Positions 7,948-16,980 of a stretch of 43,492 nt of DNA are shown here, piece after piece. The position numbers and the translations under genes are program-made. The stretch is from NCBI RefSeq assembly GCF_012927165.1, contig NZ_JABBGA010000033.1, forward strand, positions 1-43,492. The letters run 5' to 3'. Positions within the stretch are counted from its first letter, which is position 1. Each line of letters begins with the position of its first letter. Source of the DNA: Zoogloea dura (GTDB lineage: Bacteria; Pseudomonadota; Gammaproteobacteria; Burkholderiales; Rhodocyclaceae). The notes under the pieces are model-generated. The model saw only the letters and a list, made by a program, of their open reading frames with translations, searched no databases and was not told the origin of the DNA.

Positions 7948-9978
7948 TCAGGAGTGAGTCAGCTGGCTCTCCGTGAGCTGCTTGAGGATGTCGGCCACTC
8001 CGCGGGCGTGGTCTGCCGTGCCCGCCGTCTTGCCGCTGAAGGATTCAATGTTAGCGAGCAGGCCCGACAGGTTGGACACGCCACCGGCCTGGCGCTCGAT
8101 CTCGCCAGCCACCCGGGCGATCTCGCTGGCCAGGGTGGAGATGTCGACGCCGATCTCGCCGGCACTGGCGCGGGACTTCTCGGCCAGCTTGCGCACCTCG
8201 TCGGCCACCACCGCAAAACCACGCCCGGCCTCTCCCGCCCGCGCCGCCTCGATGGCCGCGTTGAGGGCCAGTAGATTGGTCTGGTCGGCGATCTGCTGGA
8301 TCACCTCCACCACGCCCTGGATGCGCCCGCTGGCATCCGCCAGCTTGCGGGCGCTGCCGGCCGCATCGGCCGCCTGGCGGGTGAGGTCACCCACCGTTTC
8401 ACTGGCCGAATGCACCACCTGGCCCTGCTCCTGGATATGGCCGGTCAGTTGCCCGACCGAGGCATACAGGTCACCCGCACAGGACTCGAGCTGATGCGCC
8501 GTATCGTCGCGCAGGGCGTGGGAGGCCCTGAGCGTCTGCCCCAGACTGTTGAGGCCAGTCACCACCTGCGCGATGCTGCCGTCGAAGCTGGCAGGGTCCA
8601 GCCGGCTGTCGAAGGCCTGGGCCTGGTAATCGGCGATCTGCTTGACGATGACCCGTGACAAGCCCGACAACTTGGCGCTCTGACGGCGCAGGAAGAAGGC
8701 CTTGAACTCGCCGTAGTGCGCCACGAAGTTATCGACGTAATCGTCGCGGAAGGAAGCCCCCTCCGGCACCCTGAAGAAGAACACGGCCGTCAGGGTCTGG
8801 TTGAGGTTGAGCCCCAGGATCTCACCAAAGGTCGAGAAGCCCGCCAGCTGGGTCCCCGGCAGGGCCCTGCCGATCTCGGCCAGTTCCCGGTCGTTGTAGA
8901 GACGGCGCAGGATGCAGTCGTTGAGGATGCCGGCCACTGGGGCACCAGGCTTGCCCGCCATGAAGGACTGGAAGTCCCGCGCGGTGCTCTGGACCAGGCC
9001 GGTCCGCCGCACCAGCACGAGGTCCTCGCCCGGCGAGATGTCGCAGTAGAAATTGACCCGACCAGCCTCCACATCCACATTCACCACCGAACGGACATAG
9101 ATCTCCTTGCCCACCTGGATCGCGAAGGAATGATCGGCCAGCTTGCTCTCCAGCTCTGCCGGCCGGCACCGGAAGTGTGTGCACAAGGCCTCCACGAAGG
9201 GCACGATGCGGCCATCCGCGGCAATCACGTCGCTCACGTAACGCTTCTCGAGAGATGCCCCGATGACCGGGAAGCGCACCCCCTCCGGCTCGAAGTTCTG
9301 GCTCTTGAGCACGCCGAAGCGGGTGCCCTTGGCCACCTTCAGGAAGGCCACCAGCGCATGGTTCTCGAGCTTCCGGCTGCCATCGTGCAGCCAGGTGTTG
9401 CGGAAATCGAACTTGCCGCCGGCTGAGCCCCCGACAAACAGGCAAGGGAAGCGCCCGGATTCATACAAGGCCTCCATGAAGAAGGACTCGGAGGCGGACA
9501 GGCCGTCGAAGAGCACCTGGGCGATGGTGTCACGATGGTCGATCTCGAAATCGACCCGGGCCGAACCGATCTGCCGGGCAATCCGCTCCACCCGTTCCTT
9601 GACCCCGATCTCCGGCTTGCCCCGGCGCAGATCCTCGCAGCCCAGGGGAATGGCCAGCACCTGGGCACGGGCGATCAGGGAAGCATCGAAACACTGGATC
9701 ACCACCCTGTCCCAGCTCTCGCCAGTCCGGCAGTAGAGGGCATCGCCGCTGCTGCACAATTCGCCAGCCGTGGAGCAGAGCATCACCGGCACCCCGGGGA
9801 AGCGCGCGGTCACGGCACGCGCCACCGGCTCGATGTCCACATGGGGCGACACATAGCCGCTGACGAAGGTCGGAACAATGCGCGCAGCCGCCAGCTGCGC
9901 CGACACTTCGGCAGCACGGCACTGCAGGGTCAGGACGCCCGGGGAGGGAAGGCGTCCCAGCTTCTTGAACAGGTTCAT
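7948..9978 (-). CDS. Cytoplasmic FIST-domain methyl-accepting chemotaxis protein
   Basis: A 676-residue chemoreceptor without signal peptide, membrane helices or HAMP domain. FIST_N covers about residues 30-240 ([43 protein letters not shown]). FIST_C covers about 250-400 ([20 protein letters not shown] through [13 protein letters not shown]). The C-terminal third is an MCP signalling domain whose tip reads [20 protein letters not shown], then [18 protein letters not shown], the CheA/CheW contact. FIST domains are intracellular sensors of small ligands; some family members (NosP) bind haem and sense NO. Start is ATG at 9978 behind AAGGAGATAAGA. It interrupts the hyp gene order between hypD and hypE and has its own sigma-28-like promoter. 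The ligand is unknown. Confidence 0.93.
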   Translation of the reverse strand: MNLFKKLGRLPSPGVLTLQCRAAEVSAQLAAARIVPTFVSGYVSPHVDIEPVARAVTARFPGVPVMLCSTAGELCSSGDALYCRTGESWDRVVIQCFDASLIARAQVLAIPLGCEDLRRGKPEIGVKERVERIARQIGSARVDFEIDHRDTIAQVLFDGLSASESFFMEALYESGRFPCLFVGGSAGGKFDFRNTWLHDGSRKLENHALVAFLKVAKGTRFGVLKSQNFEPEGVRFPVIGASLEKRYVSDVIAADGRIVPFVEALCTHFRCRPAELESKLADHSFAIQVGKEIYVRSVVNVDVEAGRVNFYCDISPGEDLVLVRRTGLVQSTARDFQSFMAGKPGAPVAGILNDCILRRLYNDRELAEIGRALPGTQLAGFSTFGEILGLNLNQTLTAVFFFRVPEGASFRDDYVDNFVAHYGEFKAFFLRRQSAKLSGLSRVIVKQIADYQAQAFDSRLDPASFDGSIAQVVTGLNSLGQTLRASHALRDDTAHQLESCAGDLYASVGQLTGHIQEQGQVVHSASETVGDLTRQAADAAGSARKLADASGRIQGVVEVIQQIADQTNLLALNAAIEAARAGEAGRGFAVVADEVRKLAEKSRASAGEIGVDISTLASEIARVAGEIERQAGGVSNLSGLLANIESFSGKTAGTADHARGVADILKQLTESQLTHS

Positions 9979-10019
9979 TCTTATCTCCTTGCCGGTCTCG
10001 GTGCGGACCTTATTGCGGC

Positions 10020-10046
10020 ATATCGGCCCCGAACGCCGGACATTAA
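10020..10046 (-). promoter_or_regulatory. Sigma-28 (FliA)-type promoter for the FIST chemoreceptor
   Basis: On the reverse strand GCCGATAT (10020-10027) matches the FliA -10 consensus GCCGATAA at 7 of 8 bases. It is preceded by exactly 11 bp and then TTAATGTC (10039-10046), a partial match to TAAAGTTT. The spacing is that of flagellar-class promoters, and the gene it reads into is a chemoreceptor 42 bp downstream. Confidence 0.65.
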
Positions 10047-10100
10047 CCCTGGAGAACAAGAATTTTTTCAGGAAAATCCAGATCGTTTCCTTTTGATACA

Positions 10101-10120
10101 AGCACTTGCATGCAAGCGCT
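10101..10120. repeat. 20-bp near-perfect palindrome after hypD
   Basis: The sequence is a palindrome around a central CTTGCATGCAAG (12 bp perfect), flanked by AGC/GCT with one mismatched pair. It begins 4 bp beyond the hypD stop and lies ~55 bp upstream of the sigma-28-like promoter. There is no T-run, so it is not an intrinsic terminator. It could be an operator for the receptor gene. Confidence 0.5.
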
Positions 10121-10123
10121 CCA

Positions 10124-11257
10124 TCATGCAGCAGCTGCTCCAGGATCACGGCTACGCCCGTATGCGTAGTAGGCCGCACACGCCCCCTCGGACGACACCA
10201 TGCAGGCGCCCACCGGTGTTTCCGGCGTGCAGACGGTGCCAAAAAGGCGGCAATCCCGAGCTCGCGTGACGCCTCTCAACACCGCCGCACACTCGCAGCC
10301 CTTGTGATCGGGGATCGGGGAGTACTCCAGCCCGAAGCGGCGCTCCGCATCGAAACCGGAAAACGCATCGGCCAGGCGCAGGGCAGAGCGCGGCAGGATG
10401 CCGAGCCCCCGCCATTCGAAATCCTCCCGCAGCGTGAAGACCTCGGCCATCAAGGCCTGCGCCTTGAGATTGCCGTCAGCCGTCACGGCCCGGGTGAACT
10501 CGTTCTCGACCTCGGCCCGGCCCTCGTTCACCTGGCGCACCAGCATGCGGATCGCCTGCATCACATCGAGGGGCTCAAAGCCGGCGATCACCACCGGCTT
10601 GCGGAATCCGGCGGCAAAGGGCGCGTAGGGCCGGGTCCCGATCACCGTGCTTACATGGGCCGGGCCGATGAAACCGTCGATCAGCGCCGCGCCGCCTCCC
10701 TCCCCGCCCTCGGCGATGGCGCGGATGGCCGGCGGCGTGAGGACATGGCAGCACAGCACGCTGAAGTTGCTCAGCCCCAGCCGGGCCGCCTCGCGCACTA
10801 CCAGGGCGGTGGGCGGGGTGGTGGTCTCGAAGCCGATCGCAAAAAACACCACCTGCCGCACGGGCTCCCGCTGCGCCAGGGCCAGCGCGTCCATGGCTGA
10901 ATAGATCATGCGCACATCGGCGCCCATGGCCCGCGCCTTGAGCAGGGACATGCCCCCCGCGGCGGGCACCCGCAAGGTGTCGCCATACACGCAGAGCGTC
11001 ACCGGGCGGTCGAGGGCCAGGCGCAGCACCTGCTCGATCCGGCCGGTGGGCAGCACGCAGACAGGGCATCCCGGCCCGTGGATCAGGCGCAGCTCCGGCG
11101 GCAGCAGGTCTTCCACCCCATAGCGGGAGATGGCATGGGTATGGCCGCCGCAGAACTCCATGAAGGCATAGGCCCGCCCAGGTTGCACCTCACGCCGGAG
11201 CGCCTCCGCCAGGGTCCGGGCGATTCCGCCGTCACGGAAGGCCTCCAGGTATTTCAC
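10124..11257 (-). CDS. hypD: [NiFe]-hydrogenase maturation protein HypD
   Basis: HypD is the iron-sulfur scaffold on which, with HypC, the Fe(CN)2CO group of [NiFe]-hydrogenase is built. The 377-residue protein carries the family motifs [28 protein letters not shown] and [10 protein letters not shown]. The C-terminal cysteine set includes [11 protein letters not shown] and [20 protein letters not shown], which hold the [4Fe-4S] cluster. Start is GTG at 11257, overlapping the hypC stop in GTGA and preceded by GGAGAGGTC, so translation is coupled to hypC. A longer frame upstream is only the shadow of hypC. HypD is followed by a 145-bp gap and the FIST receptor rather than by hypE directly. Confidence 0.97.
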   Translation of the reverse strand: MKYLEAFRDGGIARTLAEALRREVQPGRAYAFMEFCGGHTHAISRYGVEDLLPPELRLIHGPGCPVCVLPTGRIEQVLRLALDRPVTLCVYGDTLRVPAAGGMSLLKARAMGADVRMIYSAMDALALAQREPVRQVVFFAIGFETTTPPTALVVREAARLGLSNFSVLCCHVLTPPAIRAIAEGGEGGGAALIDGFIGPAHVSTVIGTRPYAPFAAGFRKPVVIAGFEPLDVMQAIRMLVRQVNEGRAEVENEFTRAVTADGNLKAQALMAEVFTLREDFEWRGLGILPRSALRLADAFSGFDAERRFGLEYSPIPDHKGCECAAVLRGVTRARDCRLFGTVCTPETPVGACMVSSEGACAAYYAYGRSRDPGAAAA

Positions 11258-11487
11258 GGATCGACCTCTCCAGCCAGCCCGGCCTCGCGCATCAGGGCCA
11301 GGGTCTCCTCGGCCTCCGCTGGATCCAGCCGGGTCAGCGCAAAGCCCACGTGCACGATCACGTAGTCGCCCGGTGCCACGCTGTCCAGCAGGGCCAGCGA
11401 GACGATCTTGCGCACACCGCCGAGCTCCACCAGCCCGGTGTCGCCGGGCAGGCACTCGATGACTCGCGCCGGAATGGCCAGGCACAT
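11254..11487 (-). CDS. hypC: [NiFe]-hydrogenase maturation chaperone HypC
   Basis: HypC/HupF-family chaperone of 77 residues that carries the iron-ligand group from HypD to the hydrogenase large subunit. The start MCLAIPARVIE has the essential Cys2, which becomes N-terminal region and binds iron. The body (GDTGLVELGGVRKIVSLALL, GDYVIVHVGFAL) is canonical. Start is ATG at 11487 with GGGAGG upstream inside the end of hypF; a longer reading to 11706 is the shadow of hypF. Its stop overlaps the hypD GTG. Two bases separate it from the hypF stop. Confidence 0.97.
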   Translation of the reverse strand: MCLAIPARVIECLPGDTGLVELGGVRKIVSLALLDSVAPGDYVIVHVGFALTRLDPAEAEETLALMREAGLAGEVDP

Positions 11488-11489
11488 GG

Positions 11490-13871
11490 CTACAGGCCTC
11501 CCCCCATCAGTTGCGCCCGGGCCACCCAGGCCTGGCCCAGGGACAGGCCGCCATCCCCGGCCGGCACGTGCTGCGCCTCGAACACCCTGAAACCGCGCCC
11601 CGTCAGGCGCTGACGCATCCCCACAGCCAGCAGGCAGTTGTGCATGCAGCCACCGGAGAGCACCAGCGTCCGCACGCCGGTGGCGTGGGCGGCATCCGCC
11701 AGCCACTCCACCAGGGCCTCCAGCAGGTTGGCGTGGAAATGGGCGGCCCCCCTGGCCGCATCGTTCTCTCCGATCAACTGGTTGAGCAGCGGATAGAGGT
11801 TGAGCACAGACAGGCCGCTATCCGGCCGGACATCGATGTGATGCCCCCCCGGCAGCGGCAGGATGGTGCCGAACCGCCTGGCCAGGGACTCCAGCTGCAT
11901 CGGCGCCTGCCCTTCGTAGGTCATGCTTTCGCACACCCCGAGGAGGCCCGCCGCGGCATCGAACCAGCGCCCGAGGCTGGTGGTCGGCGGGCAGCGGCTC
12001 CCACGCATGAGCATGCCGAGGATCTGCTCCACGTTGTCCCGGGCGCCAAAGCGTTCGATCGCCTCGTCGCTCCGGCCCAGGGCATGCAGCACGCCGACGG
12101 CCATGCGCCAGGGCTCACGCGCGGCGCGGTCGCCCCCGGGCATCGGCAGCGGGCTGAGGTGGCCGAGGCGCCGGAAGCCTGCGCCATCCACCCACAGTAG
12201 CTCGCCGCCCCACGGCATGCCGTCAGTGCCCAGCCCGACCCCGTCCACAGCCAGGCCGAGCACGGGCTCATCGAGCTGATGCTCGGCACACACCGCCGCA
12301 ACGTGAGCGTGGTGATGCTGCACCGGAACAGTGGCGACATCGAAGCGCTCCGCGAGGGCATGGGCCAGGCGGGTCGAGTAGTAATCGGGATGGGCGTCGT
12401 GGGCGATCGCCTCCGGCCGCTGGGCCAGGATGCCTAGCAGGTGCTCGGCAGCCTCGTCGAGCGCCTGGCAGGATGCCGGGTTGTCGAGGGATCCGATGTG
12501 CTGGGACAGGAAGGCTTCACGGCCCCGGATCACGCACAGGCTGGCCTTGAACAGCGCGCCCAGCGCCAGCACCGGCGGGCCCGCCTCGCCCAGCGGCAGC
12601 GACAGGGGCGTGAAGCCCCGGGCCCGGCGCAGGAACTGCACGCTGCCGCCGACGGCCCCCTCGACCCGCCCGGCGGGGAGATCCGGCCGCAGGCGCAGCA
12701 CCGAATCGTCGCAGCGGACCACGATGTCCCGATCGTGCATCAGCAAGACGTCGGCGATCTCGGCCAGGCGCTCGAAGGCTTCCCCGTTGCCCTTCACCAG
12801 CGGCTCGCCATGCGGGTTGGCACTGGTCATCACCAGGGTCAGGGGATGAGGCTCGGCCAGCCAGGCCATGCCTTCCGGACGTTCGGCCGCCTCGTGGAAC
12901 AACAGGGTGTGCAAGGGCGTGTAGGGCAGCATCACGCCCGCCTCGTCCAGTCCGGGCGCCAGCCCCGGCAGGGCGGCGTCAAAACCGTCCCGCTTTTCCA
13001 GCAGCACGATGGGCCGCTCAGGACTCTCCAGCGCGGTTTCCTCCGCGGGTGAGAGACGCACCCAGCGCCCTGCACTGGCGGCATTCAGCACCATGATGGC
13101 CAGGGGCTCGTGGGGCCGCCCCTTGCGCGCCCGCAGACGGGCCACCGCATCGCCGTTTCGTGCATCGCAGGCCAGGTGGTAGCCCCCCACACCCTTGATG
13201 GCGACGATCTCGCCCAGCCTCAGCCGACGCAGGGTCTCGGCGACCGGATCGCGCGCCAGCGCCCGCACGCCATGGGATTCATACAGTTCCAGCTTCGGCC
13301 CGCAGACCGGACAGGCGTTGGGCTCCGCATGAAAACGCCGGTCCCCGGGATGGAGGTATTCCGCCTCGCAGGCCGGGCATTGCACGAAATCCGCCATGCT
13401 CGTCCTGGCCCGGTCGTAGGGCAGGCTGCGGGTGATGGTGTAGCGGGGGCCGCAGTAGGTACAGTTGATGAAGGGGTAACGCCAGCGCCTGTCGTCGGCA
13501 TCGAAGAGCTCCGACAGGCAGGAGGGGCAGACTGCGATATCCGGCCCGATCGAGGTGGCCACGCCGCCTTCCACGCTGGGCAGGATCACGAAGTCCTTGT
13601 GGGTGAGATCCGGTGGGATCACCTCGGGCTCGATCGCATCCACCCGCGCCAACGGCGGTGCCTCGGTCACCAGGCACTGGGTGAAGGCATCGAGGACGGC
13701 CTCGCTGCCCTGGATCTCGATCTCGACGCCTTCGCCGTCGTTGCGGACCCAACCAACCAGGCCCAGCTGGTTGGCAAAGCGATAGACGAAGGGCCGGAAG
13801 CCGACCCCCTGGACGACGCCCCGCACCTTCAGCCGGCGGGCCACGCGGGTAGGATCAACAATCAGCAGCAT
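11490..13871 (-). CDS. hypF: Carbamoyltransferase HypF
   Basis: HypF makes carbamoyl-adenylate from carbamoyl phosphate and ATP and transfers the carbamoyl group to HypE. The 793 residues show all four parts in order. These are an acylphosphatase domain (~10-100, [19 protein letters not shown]), two zinc fingers (CPSC/CTYC and CPAC/CPVC, ~105-190), a YrdC-like domain (~200-390, [27 protein letters not shown]), and a Kae1-like domain (~400-790, [20 protein letters not shown]). Length is typical. Start ATG at 13871 overlaps the end of hypB by 10 bp. Cytoplasmic. No lesion is seen. Confidence 0.97.
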   Translation of the reverse strand: MLLIVDPTRVARRLKVRGVVQGVGFRPFVYRFANQLGLVGWVRNDGEGVEIEIQGSEAVLDAFTQCLVTEAPPLARVDAIEPEVIPPDLTHKDFVILPSVEGGVATSIGPDIAVCPSCLSELFDADDRRWRYPFINCTYCGPRYTITRSLPYDRARTSMADFVQCPACEAEYLHPGDRRFHAEPNACPVCGPKLELYESHGVRALARDPVAETLRRLRLGEIVAIKGVGGYHLACDARNGDAVARLRARKGRPHEPLAIMVLNAASAGRWVRLSPAEETALESPERPIVLLEKRDGFDAALPGLAPGLDEAGVMLPYTPLHTLLFHEAAERPEGMAWLAEPHPLTLVMTSANPHGEPLVKGNGEAFERLAEIADVLLMHDRDIVVRCDDSVLRLRPDLPAGRVEGAVGGSVQFLRRARGFTPLSLPLGEAGPPVLALGALFKASLCVIRGREAFLSQHIGSLDNPASCQALDEAAEHLLGILAQRPEAIAHDAHPDYYSTRLAHALAERFDVATVPVQHHHAHVAAVCAEHQLDEPVLGLAVDGVGLGTDGMPWGGELLWVDGAGFRRLGHLSPLPMPGGDRAAREPWRMAVGVLHALGRSDEAIERFGARDNVEQILGMLMRGSRCPPTTSLGRWFDAAAGLLGVCESMTYEGQAPMQLESLARRFGTILPLPGGHHIDVRPDSGLSVLNLYPLLNQLIGENDAARGAAHFHANLLEALVEWLADAAHATGVRTLVLSGGCMHNCLLAVGMRQRLTGRGFRVFEAQHVPAGDGGLSLGQAWVARAQLMGGGL

Positions 13872-14734
13872 GAGCGCTGTGCCTCCTGCCCGGCCTGCTC
13901 CGGACGCCCCTGGTCCCGCGCCCCTGCCCCTCCGGCATCCACAGCCCGCGCCTCCAACCAGGCCAGCCAGGCATCCATGCCCTCGCCAGTCCGCGCCGAC
14001 AGCAGCAGCACCTCCAGCTGCGGATTGATCCTCCTGGCGAACTCCAGCGCACGCTCGACGCTGAAATCCACGTAGGGCAGCAGATCGGTCTTGTTGAGCA
14101 GCATCAGGCGCGCGGCGGCGAACATGTCCGGGTACTTGAGCGGCTTGTCATCGCCCTCGGTGACCGACAGCACCACCACCTTGGCCGCCTCACCCAGATC
14201 AAAGGCCGCCGGGCAGACCAGGTTGCCGACGTTCTCGATGAACAGCAGGCTCCCCTCGACCGGCTTCAGCCCCGGCAGCGCCCGGCCCACCATCCGGGCG
14301 TCCAGGTGGCAGCCCTTGCCGGTGTTGATCTGCAGCGCCGCCACTCCGGTGGCGCGGATCCGCTCTGCGTCGAAGCAGGTCTGCTGGTCTCCCTCGATCA
14401 CGGCGACCGGCCAGCGTCCCTGCAACGCCTCGACGGTACGCACCAGCAGGCTGGTCTTGCCTGCGCCAGGGCTGGACACCAGGTTGAGGGCCAGGATACG
14501 CCGCGCCATCAGCCAGCGCCGGTTGGCGCCGGCCTCGGTATCATTGAGCGCCAGGATGTCACGCTCCACGCGCAGGCGGCGGGTCCGTTCCCCACCCTGG
14601 CCGGAGCTCCGGCCAGGGAAGAACCCGAACGCCACCGGCCCCCGCAGCGGGCGATAACGCCCCGGCAGCAGAGCTTCCTGCCCGCCCCCTTCGATCCGGA
14701 CTTCACCGGCTCCACATCCACACACACCACACAT
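13862..14734 (-). CDS. hypB: Hydrogenase nickel-insertion GTPase HypB
   Basis: HypB works with HypA to deliver nickel to the hydrogenase large subunit in a GTP-dependent step. The 290-residue protein begins MCGVCGCG, the N-terminal CxxCxC high-affinity nickel site. It has the P-loop SSPGAGKTS, the switch and metal region [12 protein letters not shown] and [12 protein letters not shown], the segment [12 protein letters not shown], and the guanine motif NKTD. Unlike many HypB proteins there is no histidine-rich nickel-storage stretch between the Cys motif and the GTPase domain. Start at 14734 follows the family. An upstream in-frame ATG at 14752 overlaps the hypA stop as ATGA and could be the coupled start, adding MRVVAS. 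Confidence 0.96.
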   Translation of the reverse strand: MCGVCGCGAGEVRIEGGGQEALLPGRYRPLRGPVAFGFFPGRSSGQGGERTRRLRVERDILALNDTEAGANRRWLMARRILALNLVSSPGAGKTSLLVRTVEALQGRWPVAVIEGDQQTCFDAERIRATGVAALQINTGKGCHLDARMVGRALPGLKPVEGSLLFIENVGNLVCPAAFDLGEAAKVVVLSVTEGDDKPLKYPDMFAAARLMLLNKTDLLPYVDFSVERALEFARRINPQLEVLLLSARTGEGMDAWLAWLEARAVDAGGAGARDQGRPEQAGQEAQRSCC

Positions 14735-14748
14735 GCTTGCCACCACCC

Positions 14749-15090
14749 TCATTCAACTTCCAGTTCAAGGACCTGCATCCGGTTGCCGCCGGTCACTTCC
14801 ACCCCGTAGGCACCGCAGGCCGGACAGGGCTCGTACAGGGCATGCAGCACCATGCTACTGGCGCAGGCCCGGCACCATCCCTGCCCGGGCACCTGTTCGA
14901 TACGCAATTCAGCCCCTTCCGCCGGGCCACCCTTCATCACTGCGTCAAAACAAAAGCGCAAGCTCTCGGGCTCGACGGCAGCCAGCTCGCCAAGGGCCAG
15001 CACAACGGTCCTGACCCGCTCGAAAGGATTCCGCTCCCGGGCCTCATCGACGATCCCGCGGATCGATTCCGCAAGCGACATTTCATGCAT
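14749..15090 (-). CDS. hypA: Hydrogenase nickel-insertion protein HypA
   Basis: HypA binds nickel through its N-terminal MHE motif and partners HypB in loading [NiFe]-hydrogenase. The 113-residue protein starts MHEMSLAES. Its zinc site is formed by CRAC and CPAC, the usual CX2C-X(n)-CX2C pair, around residue 75-95. Start is ATG at 15090, with CGGAGA just upstream. It is the first gene of the leftward hyp operon. The 257-bp divergent interval to the next gene (15,091-15,347) should hold the operon promoter; I see no convincing sigma-54 or FNR site there. Confidence 0.96.
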   Translation of the reverse strand: MHEMSLAESIRGIVDEARERNPFERVRTVVLALGELAAVEPESLRFCFDAVMKGGPAEGAELRIEQVPGQGWCRACASSMVLHALYEPCPACGAYGVEVTGGNRMQVLELEVE

Positions 15091-15347
15091 CTGGGTCTCC
15101 GCAGAGCCTACGCGCCCGGCGCCTGAACGAGTTGTAAAGATACGCCTTTCGGTGGATGAAATGGCCGGATGGCAAATGGCGGAAGTTCGGGGTGCTCGCC
15201 CCCAAGCCCCCACATGCAGACCAAATATGAAGAATGGTGCTAGGCTGCTGTCCGCTGAGCCAACAGCAAACCTTTATGACTTTTGTCGCAGCGGTTTTCA
15301 GTTTCCCCTACAACTTTGAATGCCCGGTGCTTTATCGTGCTGATCCC

Positions 15348-16418
15348 ATGAAGAGCCTCCTGCCCCTCCTCCTCGCCGCCCTCCTTTCCAGCGCTCCGGC
15401 CCTGGCACAGAACGCTCCCCCGGAGCCTGCAGCCAAGCCGTCCACCAGCCCGGAAGTCGACGCCCCCTTGCCCAGCCCGCCAAAGATCACACGCTGGGAA
15501 AACGCGGGGATGACGCCCATCGAGGCGCGGGAGTGGCAGAGCTACAACTTTTCTCCGAACGACGCAGCCAACTGGAAGCGCGCCGGCTTTGCCCCCCTGG
15601 TGGCCCGGACCTGGTCCGACAAGGGTTTCGATGCCGACGAGGCCAGGGAATGGCTCAACTCCAGCAAGAATAACCGCAGCCTGATGGCCGACCTCGACCA
15701 GTCGGACCCCGGCCAGTGGAAGCGGGAAGGCTTCACGCCAGCCGACCGGGTGGCCTGGTGGGAAGCCGGCTTCGCCTTCGAGGATGCGGTGCTGCTCACC
15801 CGAGCCGGCATGTCTCCCGCCGAAGCTGCCTGGAACGGGCACGAAAAACTCAAGACGCTCCGGGGAGGACCCGCTGCTGCGGCCGAGCCCGCTTCGGCCA
15901 CCAAGCCTGGCGCCACAGCCGAAACGAGTACTGGCGGACTGCCCAGCCTCCAGTCCATCTGGAACGTGGTGGGCTCCTACGTCAAGTTCGGCCTGACAGT
16001 CTTCATCGCCTTCATTGCGGGCGGCCTGGCCTTCTTCCTGTTGCGGCGGCGGGACCTCAATCGGCACCTGAAGGCCGACATCGCCGCGGATGCGCCAGAA
16101 AGCGAACTGCCGCCCTCCGTAGAGCAGGCCGACACGACTGCCCCGGCAGGCAAGCACCGGCCCGCCCGGCGCTTTGCCCTGCTGCGCAGCTCGAACCCCC
16201 ATTGCGTCCATTGCAAGAGCCTGAATGTACGCCAGTCCCGCATGCATCCCCATCGTTTCGCGGGCATCAACTTCACCGAGTACTTCCGCTGCAAGCAGTG
16301 CGGCCGCCATTTCGCGATCGTCAGCTACACCCCGATCCTGGCCGCCGGTGGTGGCGTGGTGCTGATCCTGACCTTCATCACCTCGGGCTTCATCTACATG
16401 TTGTCCCTGGTCCATTGA
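15348..16418 (+). CDS. Unrecognised membrane protein with Trp/Gly 13-residue repeats and zinc ribbon
   Basis: A 356-residue protein with no family that I recognise. A signal peptide (MKSLLPLLLAALLSSAPALA) is followed by a low-complexity Pro/Ala linker. Residues ~45-165 hold about seven imperfect 13-residue units of the form W-x3-G-[FM]-[ST]-P-x-[ED]-A-x2, for example WENAGMTPIEAREW and WKRAGFAPLVARTW. One membrane helix lies near residue 225, then an acidic linker. A CVHC...CKQC pair (zinc-ribbon spacing, about residues 285-320) follows, with a final hydrophobic helix at the C-terminus. Start at 15348 is chosen for the signal peptide; the frame is open upstream to 15234. It is divergent from hypA. 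Confidence 0.75.
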   Translation: MKSLLPLLLAALLSSAPALAQNAPPEPAAKPSTSPEVDAPLPSPPKITRWENAGMTPIEAREWQSYNFSPNDAANWKRAGFAPLVARTWSDKGFDADEAREWLNSSKNNRSLMADLDQSDPGQWKREGFTPADRVAWWEAGFAFEDAVLLTRAGMSPAEAAWNGHEKLKTLRGGPAAAAEPASATKPGATAETSTGGLPSLQSIWNVVGSYVKFGLTVFIAFIAGGLAFFLLRRRDLNRHLKADIAADAPESELPPSVEQADTTAPAGKHRPARRFALLRSSNPHCVHCKSLNVRQSRMHPHRFAGINFTEYFRCKQCGRHFAIVSYTPILAAGGGVVLILTFITSGFIYMLSLVH

Positions 16419-16479
16419 TGCCGCCGGCGGGCGATGCCCCGCCGCCGCACCATGGCTCTGCCTCACCCGACCCGCCATC

Positions 16480-16968
16480 ATGAGCCGTCTCGCCATCCAG
16501 ACCACCGACTTCGCCGATGCCCGCAGCACCGGCGATTTTCTTGAGCTCCTCGATCACTACATGCGCAGCCCGACCGGCAGCGGCACGCCGATGTCCGCCG
16601 AGCTGCGCCAGCGTCTTCCGGAGCAGCTCCGCCAGCGCCCCACGGTGCTGAGTTTCATGGCTTATCTGGATGGACGGGCCGTCGGTCTCATCAACTGTGT
16701 CGAGGGCTTCTCCACCTTCGCCGGCAGGCCGCTGCTCAACATCCACGACATCATCGTGCGGGAAGACTGTCGCCGCCAGGGCATCGCCCGCGCCCTGCTG
16801 GCCCATGCCGAGCAGGTAGCGATCGAGCGCGACTGCTGCAAATTGACGCTGGAAGTCCTCGAAGGCAACAAGGGCGCCCGCCAGGCCTACCTGGACTTCG
16901 GCTTCCAGGGTTACCAGCTCGACCCGGCCATGGGCCAGGCCTTGTTCATGGAAAAGAAGCTGGCCTGA
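16480..16968 (+). CDS. GNAT-family N-acetyltransferase
   Basis: A 162-residue cytoplasmic enzyme of the GNAT superfamily, which transfers an acetyl group from acetyl-CoA to an amine. The acetyl-CoA loop is visible as VREDCRRQGIARALLAHAEQ (the R-x2-Q/G-x-G/A pattern of motif A). It follows the strand LLNIHDIIV and precedes KLTLEVLEGNKGARQAYLDF followed by GF, the usual motif B. Start is ATG at 16480, 60 bp after the membrane-protein stop; no strong ribosome binding site is seen. The acceptor substrate cannot be told. It converges on the FemAB-like gene with 12 bp between stops. Confidence 0.9.
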   Translation: MSRLAIQTTDFADARSTGDFLELLDHYMRSPTGSGTPMSAELRQRLPEQLRQRPTVLSFMAYLDGRAVGLINCVEGFSTFAGRPLLNIHDIIVREDCRRQGIARALLAHAEQVAIERDCCKLTLEVLEGNKGARQAYLDFGFQGYQLDPAMGQALFMEKKLA

Positions 16969-16980
16969 GCCAGGCGGCGC

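Noticed and set aside
15091-15347. A sigma-54 or FNR-type promoter for the hyp operon.
   Set aside because: Several GG/GC pairs exist, but none has the TGGCAC-N5-TTGCA layout, and there is no TTGAT-N4-ATCAA site.
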